64,000 nucleotides of DNA from Thermanaeromonas toyohensis ToBE (GCF_900176005.1 NZ_LT838272.1:2685587-2749586), one strand, 5' to 3'. Shown: positions 27,126-36,523, numbered from the stretch's first letter. Notes: generated by a model from the sequence alone, not told the origin. Program-made: numbers and translations.

Positions 27126-27378
27126 TCTGGCCATCGCTTACCATCTGCGTTATAACTTGGGCTAGGACCCGCCTCTGGTCTTCATTAGCCGCATCCCATA
27201 ATTCCTTTAATACCCTTTGTTCCCGATTGGCTGGATCTACCCGCGCAGCTAAAAAATTCCCGATGCGGTAAGCCAGCCCTTCGATAGTATTTTCATTCAT
27301 CCCTACGAAATTACCTATATTCACCGCAGTAGCCAGAGTATTCTTCCACTCCTGCCAACCTTTTTCGCCTTCAGCCAC
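27121..27378 (-). CDS. DUF3243 (YmfJ-like) protein
   Basis: 85 residues from a GTG at 27378 with GAGGAGG eight bases upstream, the usual length of the family. An upstream in-frame ATG at 27474 would add 32 unrelated residues and overlap the nitroreductase gene. The match is to the small Firmicute DUF3243 family: WQEWKNTLATAVNIGNFVGM, ENTIEGLAYRIGNFLAARVD, NREQRVLKELWDAANEDQRR. The function is unknown. It follows the nitroreductase gene on the same strand. Confidence 0.85.
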   Translation of the reverse strand: MAEGEKGWQEWKNTLATAVNIGNFVGMNENTIEGLAYRIGNFLAARVDPANREQRVLKELWDAANEDQRRVLAQVITQMVSDGQK

Positions 27379-27458
27379 ACCCTTTCCTCCTCTCACAGGA
27401 TTCTCTATTGAGTATTCCCGGTGGAGGAGGGCTTTATGAAAAATGTAGCTCAACGAAT

Positions 27459-28037
27459 TTAAAATCCGATCCACTGGACTTTTTCTTTTAATTCCGGATC
27501 CTTCCTCGGAGGAGGAACAGGTTCTTCGTCCGGATACCCTAGCGGCGTTATAGCTACAATTTCCTTATCGTCAGGTATCTCTAAAATACGCCGCACTTCC
27601 TTTTCATTCCGGAGGGGGCCTGTCATCCAGCAAGTCCCCAGACCCTCGGCAGTAGCAGCTAGCAGAAGATATGTAAAGGCTGCCGCCACGCTCTCCAAAT
27701 TCATCTTCCTGGTAAGTGGATCACCGTGAACAGGACTTAAGGCTACTACAGCCACTGGCGCTCCTCCTAAAGTCTTGGCCCACTCGAGAAACTTCTCTTG
27801 CGCTTCTGTACGTTTCCCAGCTGGGGGAAAACCGAACTCCGTGATCCGCCCGTAACTCATCGCTAATTCTTCTTTTTTAACACCTGTAACTACTATAAAC
27901 TCCCAAGGTTGTAAGTTATTCCCCGAAGGTGCCCATATAGCCTTTTGCAGGATGCGGGTTAGGGTTTCCCGGGGAACGGGATCAGGTTTGAACTTTCTTA
28001 TACTGCGCCGTTTCTCCATCGCTTCATAAAGTTCCAT
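27459..28037 (-). CDS. Nitroreductase-family flavoprotein
   Basis: 192 residues from the ATG at 28037 (AGAGGAGGT upstream); the frame extends 16 codons further without a ribosome site. The FMN-binding start is MELYEAMEKRRSIRKFKPDP, followed by APSGNNLQPWEFIVV and GLGTCWMTGP with a C-terminal TPLGYPDEEP. Members reduce nitro compounds, flavins or quinones using NAD(P)H. The substrate is unknown. Confidence 0.92.
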   Translation of the reverse strand: MELYEAMEKRRSIRKFKPDPVPRETLTRILQKAIWAPSGNNLQPWEFIVVTGVKKEELAMSYGRITEFGFPPAGKRTEAQEKFLEWAKTLGGAPVAVVALSPVHGDPLTRKMNLESVAAAFTYLLLAATAEGLGTCWMTGPLRNEKEVRRILEIPDDKEIVAITPLGYPDEEPVPPPRKDPELKEKVQWIGF

Positions 28038-28129
28038 GGATGGGCATACCTCCTCTAATCTTTTCCTCCAACTAACCAATATCATATTCTATCAGAAGCA
28101 TAGGACACAAGGCGGACACCGCCTATTAA

Positions 28130-28297
28130 TATTGGAAGAAAGACTTTGCCGGTCAACTGGACCCCTACCGGCTAAGGCGGATAGTAGAAACCTACGTAAA
28201 ACAAGTTGACCTCTACCCCGACCGGGCAGAGGTCACCCTACAACTTTGTGTGCCTAAGGATGGTGTCGGAGGCGGGACTCGAACCCGCACGGGCTGA
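28130..28297 (+). pseudogene. C-terminal remnant of a serine-type site-specific recombinase
   Basis: An open frame of about 55 codons has no plausible start. It translates with LDPYRLRRIVETYVKQVDLY and PDRAEVTLQL, very like the last strand-helix region of large serine recombinases (V-x-x-V-x-x-Y-P-D-R-V-E-V). The frame then runs into the 3' end of tRNA-Leu and stops within it (TGA at 28295). The rest of the gene is missing. A remnant of an integrated element beside a tRNA is the simplest reading, though 40 informative residues leave room for doubt. Confidence 0.45.
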
Positions 28298-28346
28298 ACC
28301 CATACGCCCCTCAAACGCACGCGTCTGCCAGTTCCGCCACTCCGAC
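28261..28346 (-). tRNA. tRNA-Leu (anticodon GAG)
   Basis: Minus strand: acceptor GTCGGAG/CTCCGAC, D-arm GGCGGAACTGGCAGACGC typical of leucine tRNAs, anticodon loop TTGAGGG giving GAG, a long variable arm, T-loop GTTCGAGTC, and CCA encoded. 86 bases. Confidence 0.93.
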
Positions 28347-28396
28347 ACAGCAAGTTTATTGTTTCATTTTGATTATAAACAGGAGAAGCTTCCCTG

Positions 28397-29449
28397 TCAA
28401 GGATAGAGTCGTTCTAACCGTGGGTTGGGAAGGGGGCCGGGCAGGCGACCCCGCTTGGCCACTGGCCGCCCTGCTACTTCTTTAAGATCCATAGTCATAT
28501 CAATGGGAGGTGCGCCAGAAATATAACTACCTACTCCAAAAGCATCCGCTCCAGCCTCCGCCAGTTGGCGAACTTTTTCTGGTGTTAATCCTCCCGAGAC
28601 AAAGATACGTACATGATGAAAACCAGCTCCATCTAGTCTCGCCCGTACTTCACGCACCAGATCAGGGGTGACACCTCCCCGTTCACTGGGGGTATCCAGG
28701 CGGATAGCCTCGAGGGCCGGGCCCAGAGCTTCAGCTACCCGAAGAGCTTCTTCAGCCTCGTCTTTAAAAGTATCTACCAAAATAGTGCGTTTGGCTCCAG
28801 GAGGCATCAGGCGGTGGTAGGCCTTGGCCCCTTCCACTGTATCACCAATAATTAAAAATAAAGCATGGGGTACGGTACCTTGGGGCTCCATCCCGGCCAT
28901 CTTGGCAGCCAGGATGCAGCTTGCTCCAGAAGCACCACCAATGAGGGCAGCGCGCTCCATAACCGGTGCTACGGCTGGATGAACATGCCGGGCTCCAAAA
29001 CATATAAAAGGTTTGTCCCCTGCTGCCTCTTTAATCTCTTTCGCCGCTGTGGCCCAGCCGCTCGAGCTGGCCAACATCCCTAAAATAGCGGTTTCAAATA
29101 AGCCAAATTCCCCATAGGGTCCCTTAATGCGCATTACTACTTCCTTAGCAGCAAAGGAACTCCCCTCAGGGAGACTCCAAATTTCTACCTTTTTCCCCTG
29201 TAAAAGATTAAGGACTTCGGCTACCCCAGCCAGTATCCCTTCTCGCCGTGGGAAAATTTCTGCTGTAACCTCTGTATACAAAAGCCCTAGGTCCTTTAAT
29301 ATTTCATAAGTCCTTATAAAATAAATATCAGTAGTAGCACCAGTGGCAATCTCTTCATGCTGGGCGGAAAAAAAAGCACGGTCCGGAGATATCTTTAGGA
29401 GCTTAACCTGTTCCAAGGAGGTTAATTCTTCCTTGGCCAATCCTTTCAC
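28397..29449 (-). CDS. pncB: Nicotinate phosphoribosyltransferase
   Basis: 350 residues, the short form found in thermophiles and archaea. Landmarks: the N-terminal FFSAQHEEIATGATTDIYFI, FGARHVHPAVAPVMERAALI, GTVPHALFLIIGDTVEGA, and the phosphoribosyl-binding IFVSGGLTPEKVRQLAEAGA followed by GVGSYISGAPPIDMTMDL. It converts nicotinate and PRPP to nicotinate mononucleotide for NAD salvage. The start at 29449 (GTG) is tentative because its GGGGAG is very close; nearby TTG codons are alternatives. Confidence 0.92.
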   Translation of the reverse strand: MKGLAKEELTSLEQVKLLKISPDRAFFSAQHEEIATGATTDIYFIRTYEILKDLGLLYTEVTAEIFPRREGILAGVAEVLNLLQGKKVEIWSLPEGSSFAAKEVVMRIKGPYGEFGLFETAILGMLASSSGWATAAKEIKEAAGDKPFICFGARHVHPAVAPVMERAALIGGASGASCILAAKMAGMEPQGTVPHALFLIIGDTVEGAKAYHRLMPPGAKRTILVDTFKDEAEEALRVAEALGPALEAIRLDTPSERGGVTPDLVREVRARLDGAGFHHVRIFVSGGLTPEKVRQLAEAGADAFGVGSYISGAPPIDMTMDLKEVAGRPVAKRGRLPGPLPNPRLERLYP

Positions 29450-29553
29450 TCTCCCCTTCTAAAGGCTAAATTAAATTGTCTTTAATTTATTCGCTCCCCA
29501 GCAAAAAATACCTCTTTTATAGGGTCGATCTTTCCTCCTTATAACTAATAGCT

Positions 29554-30114
29554 TTAGTGATAACCGCGGTAAAGCCAGCGGTATATAGAGTAGTCGCGCA
29601 GTACTTGCCGTACAAATCCCCGGGTTTCTGGAAAGGGGATCTTTTCCAAATCTGCCATAGTACCGCTCCAGGTACCGGTAACCAGCCATTCCTTTACTTT
29701 TTCCTTGCCCCCATTGTATGCAGCAAGAGCTGCGGTCAAGTTGCCATTAAATTCCCTAAGGATATAGGATAAATACCAGGTCCCCAGACGTAGGTTATAC
29801 TCCGGGTCAAAAAGACGTTCTACTTGGAACTCAATACCCAATTTCTTAGCTACCCATCCCGCTGTCTCGGGCATAAGCTGCATTAGCCCCCGAGCTCCTG
29901 TAGAGGATACAGCCAAAGGGTAAAACTTGCTTTCTGTACGTATCAAGGCCAATACCAGCAAAGGATCTAAACCGTTCTGGTGGGCATAAAAAAACACCAT
30001 CTCCTGGTAAGGCATGGGATAAAACAGGCGACCTAAGGGCTTAAACAGCACAGCTCCTGCCACCAAAAGAAGAAGTAGTAGTACTACTAAAGTGCGCCGG
30101 TAATTAAGTATCAA
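29554..30114 (-). CDS. Lytic transglycosylase (SLT domain)
   Basis: 186 residues: one membrane anchor (residues about 8-28) and an SLT/goose-lysozyme domain. The catalytic glutamate lies in LVLALIRTESKFYPLAVS, followed by GARGLMQLMPETAGWVA and the closing YNLRLGTWYLSYIL, ALAAYNGG. It cleaves peptidoglycan to 1,6-anhydro products outside the membrane. The TTG start overlaps coaE by four bases. Its place after polA-mutM-ytaF-coaE is a conserved Firmicute gene order. Confidence 0.93.
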   Translation of the reverse strand: MILNYRRTLVVLLLLLLVAGAVLFKPLGRLFYPMPYQEMVFFYAHQNGLDPLLVLALIRTESKFYPLAVSSTGARGLMQLMPETAGWVAKKLGIEFQVERLFDPEYNLRLGTWYLSYILREFNGNLTAALAAYNGGKEKVKEWLVTGTWSGTMADLEKIPFPETRGFVRQVLRDYSIYRWLYRGYH

Positions 30115-30728
30115 GGTTCCATCCGTCCCCGCAATTCTTCCCAGGCCGCGCGGACGGCCGCCCGGGTAGCCTCTAAATTTCCTCTAGTGTTAATAATACG
30201 GGTAGCGTATTTAACTCTTATTTCTTCGGGAAGTTGAGCCCTTATACGCTTTAGAGCTTCTTCCTGGGAGAGGTTGTCCCGTTCCATTAATCTTTGTAAC
30301 CGCACTTCTTCCGGTGCGGTTACTACCCAGATCTCATCTACCATATCTTCCATCCTAGCCTCGAGTAAAAGGGGGGCCTCAATTACCACTACTCCTTTAG
30401 GCTCCTCCCCACGATATCTTTCAATCTCCTTGAGTATTTCAGCTTTAATTTGGGGGTGGGTAATAGCATTAAGTTTTGCCCGCGCCTGGGCATCATTAAA
30501 AATAAGATTACCTAGCGCTCGACGGTTAATAGTACCATCTGGATTTAAATATTGAGGTCCAAAGATATCCCTGATCTCCTCCCAGGCTGGCTTCCCCGGT
30601 TCCACCACTTTGCGGGCCACTACATCAGCATCGATTACCTTAGCACCCAGCTCCTTTAAAAAGCGGGCTACAGTGCTTTTGCCTGCCCCTATACCACCAG
30701 TCAATCCTATGACTATCAAGTTGTTCAC
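30111..30728 (-). CDS. coaE: Dephospho-CoA kinase
   Basis: 205 residues. The P-loop is VIGLTGGIGAGKSTVARFL, then VIDADVVARKVVEPG, RRALGNLIFND and VVIEAPLLLEARMEDMVDEI. It performs the last step of coenzyme A synthesis. The frame opens with GTG at 30728; a TTG three codons later has better spacing from GGAAGG, so the start may be 30719. It overlaps the transglycosylase gene and follows ytaF by 16 bases. Confidence 0.95.
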   Translation of the reverse strand: MNNLIVIGLTGGIGAGKSTVARFLKELGAKVIDADVVARKVVEPGKPAWEEIRDIFGPQYLNPDGTINRRALGNLIFNDAQARAKLNAITHPQIKAEILKEIERYRGEEPKGVVVIEAPLLLEARMEDMVDEIWVVTAPEEVRLQRLMERDNLSQEEALKRIRAQLPEEIRVKYATRIINTRGNLEATRAAVRAAWEELRGRMEP

Positions 30729-30744
30729 CTTCCATATTATACCA

Positions 30745-31374
30745 TTACCACCGCCAAAGACCCAAACTAATTAAAATAACTCCTGGTAAAGCTGCCCCTT
30801 TCTTCCCCCAACTTACCGTATGCCAACGGCGTCCTATCCATAAACCTGCGCTCACTAGTATCAACTGGGTACAACCTATAAAGAGGGGTGTAAGAGTTAA
30901 AGAAAAACCTGTAGCTCCTGCCCCCAGACCTACCCCGAAAGCATCCAGGGCCAAAGCCAGACCTAAAGCTAAAGCTTCGCCTGGACTAATACTTCCGGAA
31001 GAATCTAGATCGGCTTTGGCCGGTTCCTGCAAAATAGCTATGATTAAACCTAATCGAGGCACCCGCACCTGTAATAAGGTACGCGGATTTTGTAAGTCTT
31101 CCCCCTTCCCTTTTAGGTAGGATTCTAGTAGGATTTCGCATCCTAACCCTAATAGCAAAGCAGCCCCTATCTTCTGAGCTAAATGAGGAGGAAAAATCAA
31201 GGTAGAAGCTTTGCCGAAAAGCATAGAAAAAAAGCTAGCTACTATAGAAATAAAGGTAATCAAAATTAGACTAACCCAAGGGAGTCTAAGCCCACGCAAG
31301 CCATAAGAAATACCTACTCCCAAACCATCCAGGCTCACAGCTAAAGCAAGAAGTAAAGTAGAGATAATAGACAC
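30745..31374 (-). CDS. ytaF: Sporulation membrane protein YtaF
   Basis: 209 residues with about six membrane helices and two related halves, each with a conserved acidic motif (LAVSLDGLGVGISYGLRG and LALALDAFGVGLGAGATG), as in the MntP/YtaF group. YtaF is linked to sporulation in Bacillus; a cation-transport role is suspected from MntP. Its position between mutM and coaE is the standard YtaF context. Confidence 0.88.
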   Translation of the reverse strand: MSIISTLLLALAVSLDGLGVGISYGLRGLRLPWVSLILITFISIVASFFSMLFGKASTLIFPPHLAQKIGAALLLGLGCEILLESYLKGKGEDLQNPRTLLQVRVPRLGLIIAILQEPAKADLDSSGSISPGEALALGLALALDAFGVGLGAGATGFSLTLTPLFIGCTQLILVSAGLWIGRRWHTVSWGKKGAALPGVILISLGLWRW

Positions 31375-31447
31375 TTTTCCTTACCTCCCTCCCTGCACCA
31401 ATAGCAATATACGCCCAGGGAAGGAGAGGAAGTGCCTGTTTCTCCTT

Positions 31448-32272
31448 TTATAATTGACATCTAGAACAAAAATAGCTAGTACGTCCACCTACCTTTAGGG
31501 TTTCAATAGCTTTCCCACAGCGAGGGCAAGGCTGGCCCTTCTTACCGTATACCGCCAGGTAATCCTGGTGATTCCCTTTACGGCCTGTACCATCCACATA
31601 ATCGCGGATGCTCGTCCCGCCATGGGAGAGCCCTGCCTTAAGCACTTGGCAGATGGCCTGGTGTAGACGCTCGATTTCTTTCTTGTCTAAAGAAGAGGCA
31701 ACCCTTAAAGGATGTAATCCAGCCCAAAACAAAGCCTCGTCGCTATAAATATTACCTAAACCCGCAATATAATGCTGGTCTAGCAAAAGATTTTTTAAAT
31801 GCCGCCGCGTGGAATGGGTAATTTGCGCCAGCTTCTCTATAGTAAAGTCAGGACTTAAAGGTTCCACCCCTAAATCATGTAAACCGGCTTGCCGGAATAC
31901 TTCTTGGGTATAACCTAAGTAGCAACGCCCGAAGCGTCTTACATCTACAAAGCGGAGCTGGCCATGATATTTAAAAGTGATAATCACATGGGTATGGGGC
32001 TCCAAGATATGCTCTGGTTCTAACCACAAAAGTCGTCCAGTCATACCTAGGTGCCAGATCAAAGTGTATCCTTCGCTTAAAGAAAAGAGCAAATACTTAC
32101 CCCGCCGGTCTAAAGCTATTACTTTTTTCCCCGGTAGCAAGGAAGAAAATTCTTGTATTTCTGGAGTTACTACTACAGAAGGATGCAACACCAGGGCTTC
32201 AGTTATAACCTGGCCCCGCACCCGCGGTTCTAGGGTGCGCCTAATGGTTTCTACTTCTGGTAGCTCAGGCAA
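31448..32272 (-). CDS. mutM: Formamidopyrimidine-DNA glycosylase
   Basis: 274 residues from a TTG at 32272 with GGAGGAG seven bases upstream. The enzyme needs an N-terminal proline after Met removal, and this start gives M-PELPEVETIRRTL; a more distal ATG would bury it. A C-terminal zinc finger (CPRCGKAIETLKVGGRTSYF with two more cysteines in CSRC), the LHPLRVAS lysine/arginine loop and GLGNIYSDEALF are intact. It removes 8-oxoguanine and nicks the DNA. The start overlaps the polA stop by eight bases. Confidence 0.95.
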   Translation of the reverse strand: MPELPEVETIRRTLEPRVRGQVITEALVLHPSVVVTPEIQEFSSLLPGKKVIALDRRGKYLLFSLSEGYTLIWHLGMTGRLLWLEPEHILEPHTHVIITFKYHGQLRFVDVRRFGRCYLGYTQEVFRQAGLHDLGVEPLSPDFTIEKLAQITHSTRRHLKNLLLDQHYIAGLGNIYSDEALFWAGLHPLRVASSLDKKEIERLHQAICQVLKAGLSHGGTSIRDYVDGTGRKGNHQDYLAVYGKKGQPCPRCGKAIETLKVGGRTSYFCSRCQL

Positions 32273-34940
32273 GGCTCTTCTCCTCCAAATCATACCAATT
32301 GGGTCCCCATTTAACATCCACTTGCAAGGGTACCTCCAAGGGTAAGGCTTGCTCCATGCACTCTTTGGCTAGAACTGCCACCCTTTGGATCTCTAGCTCT
32401 GGGACATCGAAGATCAACTCGTCGTGCACTTGGAGAATCATCTCCGCCTTTAACCCTTCTTCTTCCATCCGGCGGAAAATGCGTACCATGGCTACTTTAA
32501 TGATGTCCGCTGCACTACCCTGGATAGGCGTATTCCTAGCTGTACGCTCGCCAAAAGCCCGTATGTTATGGTTAGGGCTAAAGAGATCGGGAAGATACCT
32601 CCGCCGCCCCAGAAGTGTGGTAACATAGCCTTTCTCCCGAGCTTGCTGTACTACTTCCTCCAGGTAGGCCTTGACCTTGGGGTAGCGCTGGAAATAACGC
32701 TCTATATATTCATGAGCTTCACGACGGCCGATACCTAAATCCCGCGCAAGGCCGTAATCGCTGATGCCATAAACTATCCCAAAGTTAACTGCCTTAGCCC
32801 GGCGCCTCATTTCCGGGGTAACTTCCTCTAGGGGAACACCAAAAACTTCGGCTGCGGTCCGGGTATGAATGTCTTCTCCCCTTAAAAAGGCCTCCCTTAG
32901 CCTCTCATCTCCCGAGATATGGGCCAATATCCGCAGTTCGATCTGAGAATAATCAGCCGCCAGCAAGACCCTACCAGGTTCTCGAGGAACAAAAGCCTTA
33001 CGTAAGCGCCGCCCTAGGTCCATACGTACCGGTATATTCTGTAGATTAGGTTCGCTACTCGACAGCCGGCCGGTGGCAGTAACTGTCTGGTTAAAACTAG
33101 TATGCAGTCGGCCCGTACGGGGATTGATCAAGGGCTTAAGCCCATCCACATACGTGGACTTAAGTTTCATGACCTGCCGATATTCTACTAATCTAGCAGC
33201 TATCTCGTGCTTGTCAGCCAGCTCCTCTAAAACTTCTGCATCAGTGGAATATCCAGTCTTAGTACGCTTTACCGGTGGAAGCCCCAATTTTTCAAACAGA
33301 ATGTAAGCTAGCTGCCGGGGGGAATTGATATTAAAGGGTTCTCCGGCCAATTTATATATCTCAGCAGTCAGTCTTTCCAGAGCAGCTTCTAGCTCAGCAC
33401 CCATGTTGTCGAGGGTAGCCAGGTCCACAGCTACCCCGCTCCTTTCCATAGCTGCCAGAACCCTCGTTAATGGTACTTCCACTTCCTTGTAAAGACTTTC
33501 CATGTCAGCCAAACGTATTTTTTCCGCTAGAACCTGGTGAAGTCTAAAGACGCTATAAGCCCGCCGTGCCGTGTTTAACAAGGTATTTGGCTCCTCTATC
33601 AAGGCTACATCTAAGTGCTCCAGGCACAGCTCAGGAAGGTCGTGGCGGGAAGCCGTCGGATTTAAGAGATAACCAGCTACCATGGTATCACCTACCGGAT
33701 CCCCCGCCCGCGCCCCGGCACCCATAAGCCAAGCCAAAGCCGCTTTAGCATCATGAAAAAGAAGGGAAGTTTTATCCCTATCTAGGAGAGGTGCCAAGGC
33801 CATAACTACAGCCTGGGAAGAAACCTGTCGGGCTTCGAAAATAGCGACTCCCTCACCCCAGGCTAAAGCCAAAGCTTCCAGTCCTGCCTCTAAATAAGCC
33901 GGAGAGGTAAGCTTTAATTCCAGAGCTACTTCTTCCTGTCTGGCCAGGTCCCGGGCCAGGTGAGCCAACTCCTCTACATTTTTTAAAAGTCGAGGTTGGG
34001 GTAAGGATAAGGATCTAACCTTGGGCTGGGGGGACGGCAGGATAATAGGAGCAGCTCCTTCTTTACTTTCCTGCATCTCTTGTAGGACACCTTTAATAAG
34101 ACTGTGGAATTCCAGCTCTTTATATAGAGAAAGTAAAGCCTCATAATCGGGCTTTTGCCTGCGGCAGTATTCTAAATCTAACTTAATAGGAGCATCGCAA
34201 CAAATAGTAGCAAGTCTCTGGGCCAGCCGCGCCTGTTCAGCGTGGGCTATTAAATTCTCTGCTACCTTACCCTTTTTAAGCTCATGGACGTGGGCAAGTA
34301 CCCCTTCCAAGTCGCCATACTCCCGTATTAGCTGTAAAGCAGTTTTCTCCCCTATTCCAGGAACCCCCGGAATATTATCAGAAGGATCACCCATGAGGGC
34401 CTTCACATCTACCAGCTGAGCCGGCTCCACGCCATACTCCTGTCTAATAGTCTGGACATCGTAAATGGCCACCTGGGAGATACCCTTACGCATGAGCATC
34501 ACTTGGACTTTTTCGTCTACAAGTTGCAGAGCATCCCGGTCGCCTGTTAAAATAAGACAGGTTAACCCTACTTCCTTAGCCTGGCAGGCCAAGGTACCTA
34601 TTATATCGTCGGCTTCAAAACCTTCCTGTTCATAGATAGCTATACGCCAGGCACGGAGGAGCCTCTTGATCAACTCAAACTGGGGGCGTAATTCCACTGC
34701 GGTTTCCGGCCTCTGCCCTTTATAGCTAGATAGCAGTTCGGTACGGAAGGTGACTTTACCATGATCGAAGGCTACTGCCACGTATTCCGGTTTGGCTTCT
34801 GCGAAAGCTTTTTGAAGCATAATAGTAAAGCCGTATACGGCGTTAGTAAAGATTCCTGTACTGGTGGAAAGCAAAGGCAGGGCGTGGAAAGCCCGGTGGG
34901 CTACACTATTACCATCTATAAGTAACAACTTGGCCGCCAT
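32265..34940 (-). CDS. polA: DNA polymerase I
   Basis: 891 residues. Residues 1-290 are the 5'-3' exonuclease (LLIDGNSVAHRAFHAL, AFDHGKVTFR, EADDIIGTLA, GDPSDNIPGVPGIGEKTA). Residues about 310-480 hold the 3'-5' exonuclease fold but lack its catalytic acids (VALELKLTSPAY where Asp-x-Glu is expected), as in Bacillus stearothermophilus Pol I, so proofreading is probably absent. The polymerase domain has DYSQIELRILAHISGD, RRAKAVNFGIVYG and VHDELIFDVP. It heads the polA-mutM-ytaF-coaE-slt operon. Confidence 0.97.
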   Translation of the reverse strand: MAAKLLLIDGNSVAHRAFHALPLLSTSTGIFTNAVYGFTIMLQKAFAEAKPEYVAVAFDHGKVTFRTELLSSYKGQRPETAVELRPQFELIKRLLRAWRIAIYEQEGFEADDIIGTLACQAKEVGLTCLILTGDRDALQLVDEKVQVMLMRKGISQVAIYDVQTIRQEYGVEPAQLVDVKALMGDPSDNIPGVPGIGEKTALQLIREYGDLEGVLAHVHELKKGKVAENLIAHAEQARLAQRLATICCDAPIKLDLEYCRRQKPDYEALLSLYKELEFHSLIKGVLQEMQESKEGAAPIILPSPQPKVRSLSLPQPRLLKNVEELAHLARDLARQEEVALELKLTSPAYLEAGLEALALAWGEGVAIFEARQVSSQAVVMALAPLLDRDKTSLLFHDAKAALAWLMGAGARAGDPVGDTMVAGYLLNPTASRHDLPELCLEHLDVALIEEPNTLLNTARRAYSVFRLHQVLAEKIRLADMESLYKEVEVPLTRVLAAMERSGVAVDLATLDNMGAELEAALERLTAEIYKLAGEPFNINSPRQLAYILFEKLGLPPVKRTKTGYSTDAEVLEELADKHEIAARLVEYRQVMKLKSTYVDGLKPLINPRTGRLHTSFNQTVTATGRLSSSEPNLQNIPVRMDLGRRLRKAFVPREPGRVLLAADYSQIELRILAHISGDERLREAFLRGEDIHTRTAAEVFGVPLEEVTPEMRRRAKAVNFGIVYGISDYGLARDLGIGRREAHEYIERYFQRYPKVKAYLEEVVQQAREKGYVTTLLGRRRYLPDLFSPNHNIRAFGERTARNTPIQGSAADIIKVAMVRIFRRMEEEGLKAEMILQVHDELIFDVPELEIQRVAVLAKECMEQALPLEVPLQVDVKWGPNWYDLEEKSLA

Positions 34941-35028
34941 AGAACTAACCTCACTTGCTTAACTTAGCTTTATCCATTGTACTCCATTATACCCTTTTTA
35001 AGCAACTTTCTGGACGGAGGGATAAAAA

Positions 35029-36465
35029 GTGAACTTTAACCTAGAACCCTGTGGAAAAAACCGCTACCGCCTGTCACCTTATGGTGATATGCAGGTGGAG
35101 GCTTTAGTTTTCTTAAGCCCTAAATTAAAAGCCCAATTCGGCGAAAGTGAAGCTTTAAAACAACTGGCCGATGCCGCTAGCCTCCCTGGAGTAGTATCCC
35201 CGGTCATAGGTATGCCTGATATCCATACAGGGTTCGGTTTACCCATCGGAGGAGTAATGGCCACAGACAGCAAGACCGGGGTAGTATCTGCTGGTGCGGT
35301 AGGAATGGATATCAACTGTGGGGTGCGTCTCTTACGCACCAACCTAGAAGCTAAATCCCTTACTACCGGAAAACTAGAAAAACTGCTCGCAGCCATAGAA
35401 AAGCGCGTTCCTTCAGGAGTAGGTAAATCTAGCCTCTATCGCGAATTCCGGGAGGCTGACCTAGAAGCTGTAACTCATCAAGGTGCAGCTTACTTTATCC
35501 GTCGGGGTTATGGTTTTCCTGAGGATGAAGCTTCCATCGAGGCGGGAGGAGCTTTGCCCGGCGCTGATCTTAAGGCTGTAAGCCAACAGGCCCGGGAGCG
35601 GGCCGATCAACTAGCCACCATAGGCGGGGGGAACCATTTCATAGAAATAGGGGAAGTAGAAAAGGTCTTCCTCCCGGAAGTAGCCTCTGTGATGGGACTA
35701 CAAGAAGGACAAGTAACTATTCTTATCCATACCGGCAGCCGTGGCTTCGGTCACCAGATCTGCACTGATTATTCAGCACGTATGGCCCAAGCTGCCTCCA
35801 AATATGGTATACGGCTCCCCAGCAAAGGGTTAGCTGCGGCACCCATCGATTCGCCTGAAGGTCGCCAGTATCTTGCAGCCATGGCCTGTGCTGCTAACTT
35901 CGCCTTCGCCAACCGGCAGCTTATAACCTTCCTAGTACGGGAAGCCTTTGAGGAAGTTTTAAAGCTTTCTCTTGAGGAAATAGGGTTGGAACTAGTGTAT
36001 GATGTGGCTCATAATATAGCTAAGTTTGAAGAACATAAAGGAAGAACCTTACTTGTTCATCGGAAGGGAGCTACCCGGGCCCTGCCGGCTGGACATAAAG
36101 AAAACCCAGCGCGTTACCTAGCCACTGGTCACCCAGCCATAATCCCGGGGAGTATGGGTACAGCTTCCTATGTAGTTATAGGTACAGAGCGTATTGGGGA
36201 AACCTTTAATTCCGTAAATCATGGAGCGGGCCGGATCATGTCACGGAAAAAGGCTAAGAGTTCATTATCCCCCGAGGAACTGCAGGAGTCCCTTAAAGGA
36301 GTGCTTCTGCGGGCCAAAAATTTACGTTCCCTCCTTGATGAGGCTCCCGTAGCCTACAAGGATATAGATGAAGTAGTGGGTACCCTAGTGGACGCAGGCT
36401 TAACTAAGCCAGTGGCCAGGCTTAAACCCCTGGCCGTAATCAAGGGGGAAGGGGATGAGGGTTAA
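35029..36465 (+). CDS. rtcB: RtcB-family RNA ligase
   Basis: 478 residues, full RtcB length. Metal- and GTP-binding motifs are present: GAVGMDINCGVRLL (Asp, Cys), IGGGNHFIEIG, ILIHTGSRGFGHQ, YDVAHNIAKFE, and SVNHGAGRIMSRKKAK with the histidine that is guanylylated. It joins 2',3'-cyclic-phosphate or 3'-phosphate RNA ends to 5'-OH ends in tRNA or RNA repair. The GTG/ATG-region start follows GGACGGAGGGA. No archease gene, the usual activator, is nearby. It is divergent from polA. Confidence 0.95.
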   Translation: MNFNLEPCGKNRYRLSPYGDMQVEALVFLSPKLKAQFGESEALKQLADAASLPGVVSPVIGMPDIHTGFGLPIGGVMATDSKTGVVSAGAVGMDINCGVRLLRTNLEAKSLTTGKLEKLLAAIEKRVPSGVGKSSLYREFREADLEAVTHQGAAYFIRRGYGFPEDEASIEAGGALPGADLKAVSQQARERADQLATIGGGNHFIEIGEVEKVFLPEVASVMGLQEGQVTILIHTGSRGFGHQICTDYSARMAQAASKYGIRLPSKGLAAAPIDSPEGRQYLAAMACAANFAFANRQLITFLVREAFEEVLKLSLEEIGLELVYDVAHNIAKFEEHKGRTLLVHRKGATRALPAGHKENPARYLATGHPAIIPGSMGTASYVVIGTERIGETFNSVNHGAGRIMSRKKAKSSLSPEELQESLKGVLLRAKNLRSLLDEAPVAYKDIDEVVGTLVDAGLTKPVARLKPLAVIKGEGDEG

Positions 36466-36523
36466 ATTGCATAAATTACCCTTCCAAGGGTAATCCTAAC
36501 TCCCGTAAAGGGAGGTGATAAAA

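Noticed and set aside
28206-28406. 66-residue plus-strand frame with VSEAGLEPARAEPIRPSNAR
   Set aside because: It is the antisense of tRNA-Leu(GAG), a well-known spurious call. Only the different frame upstream of the tRNA carries recombinase-like sequence.
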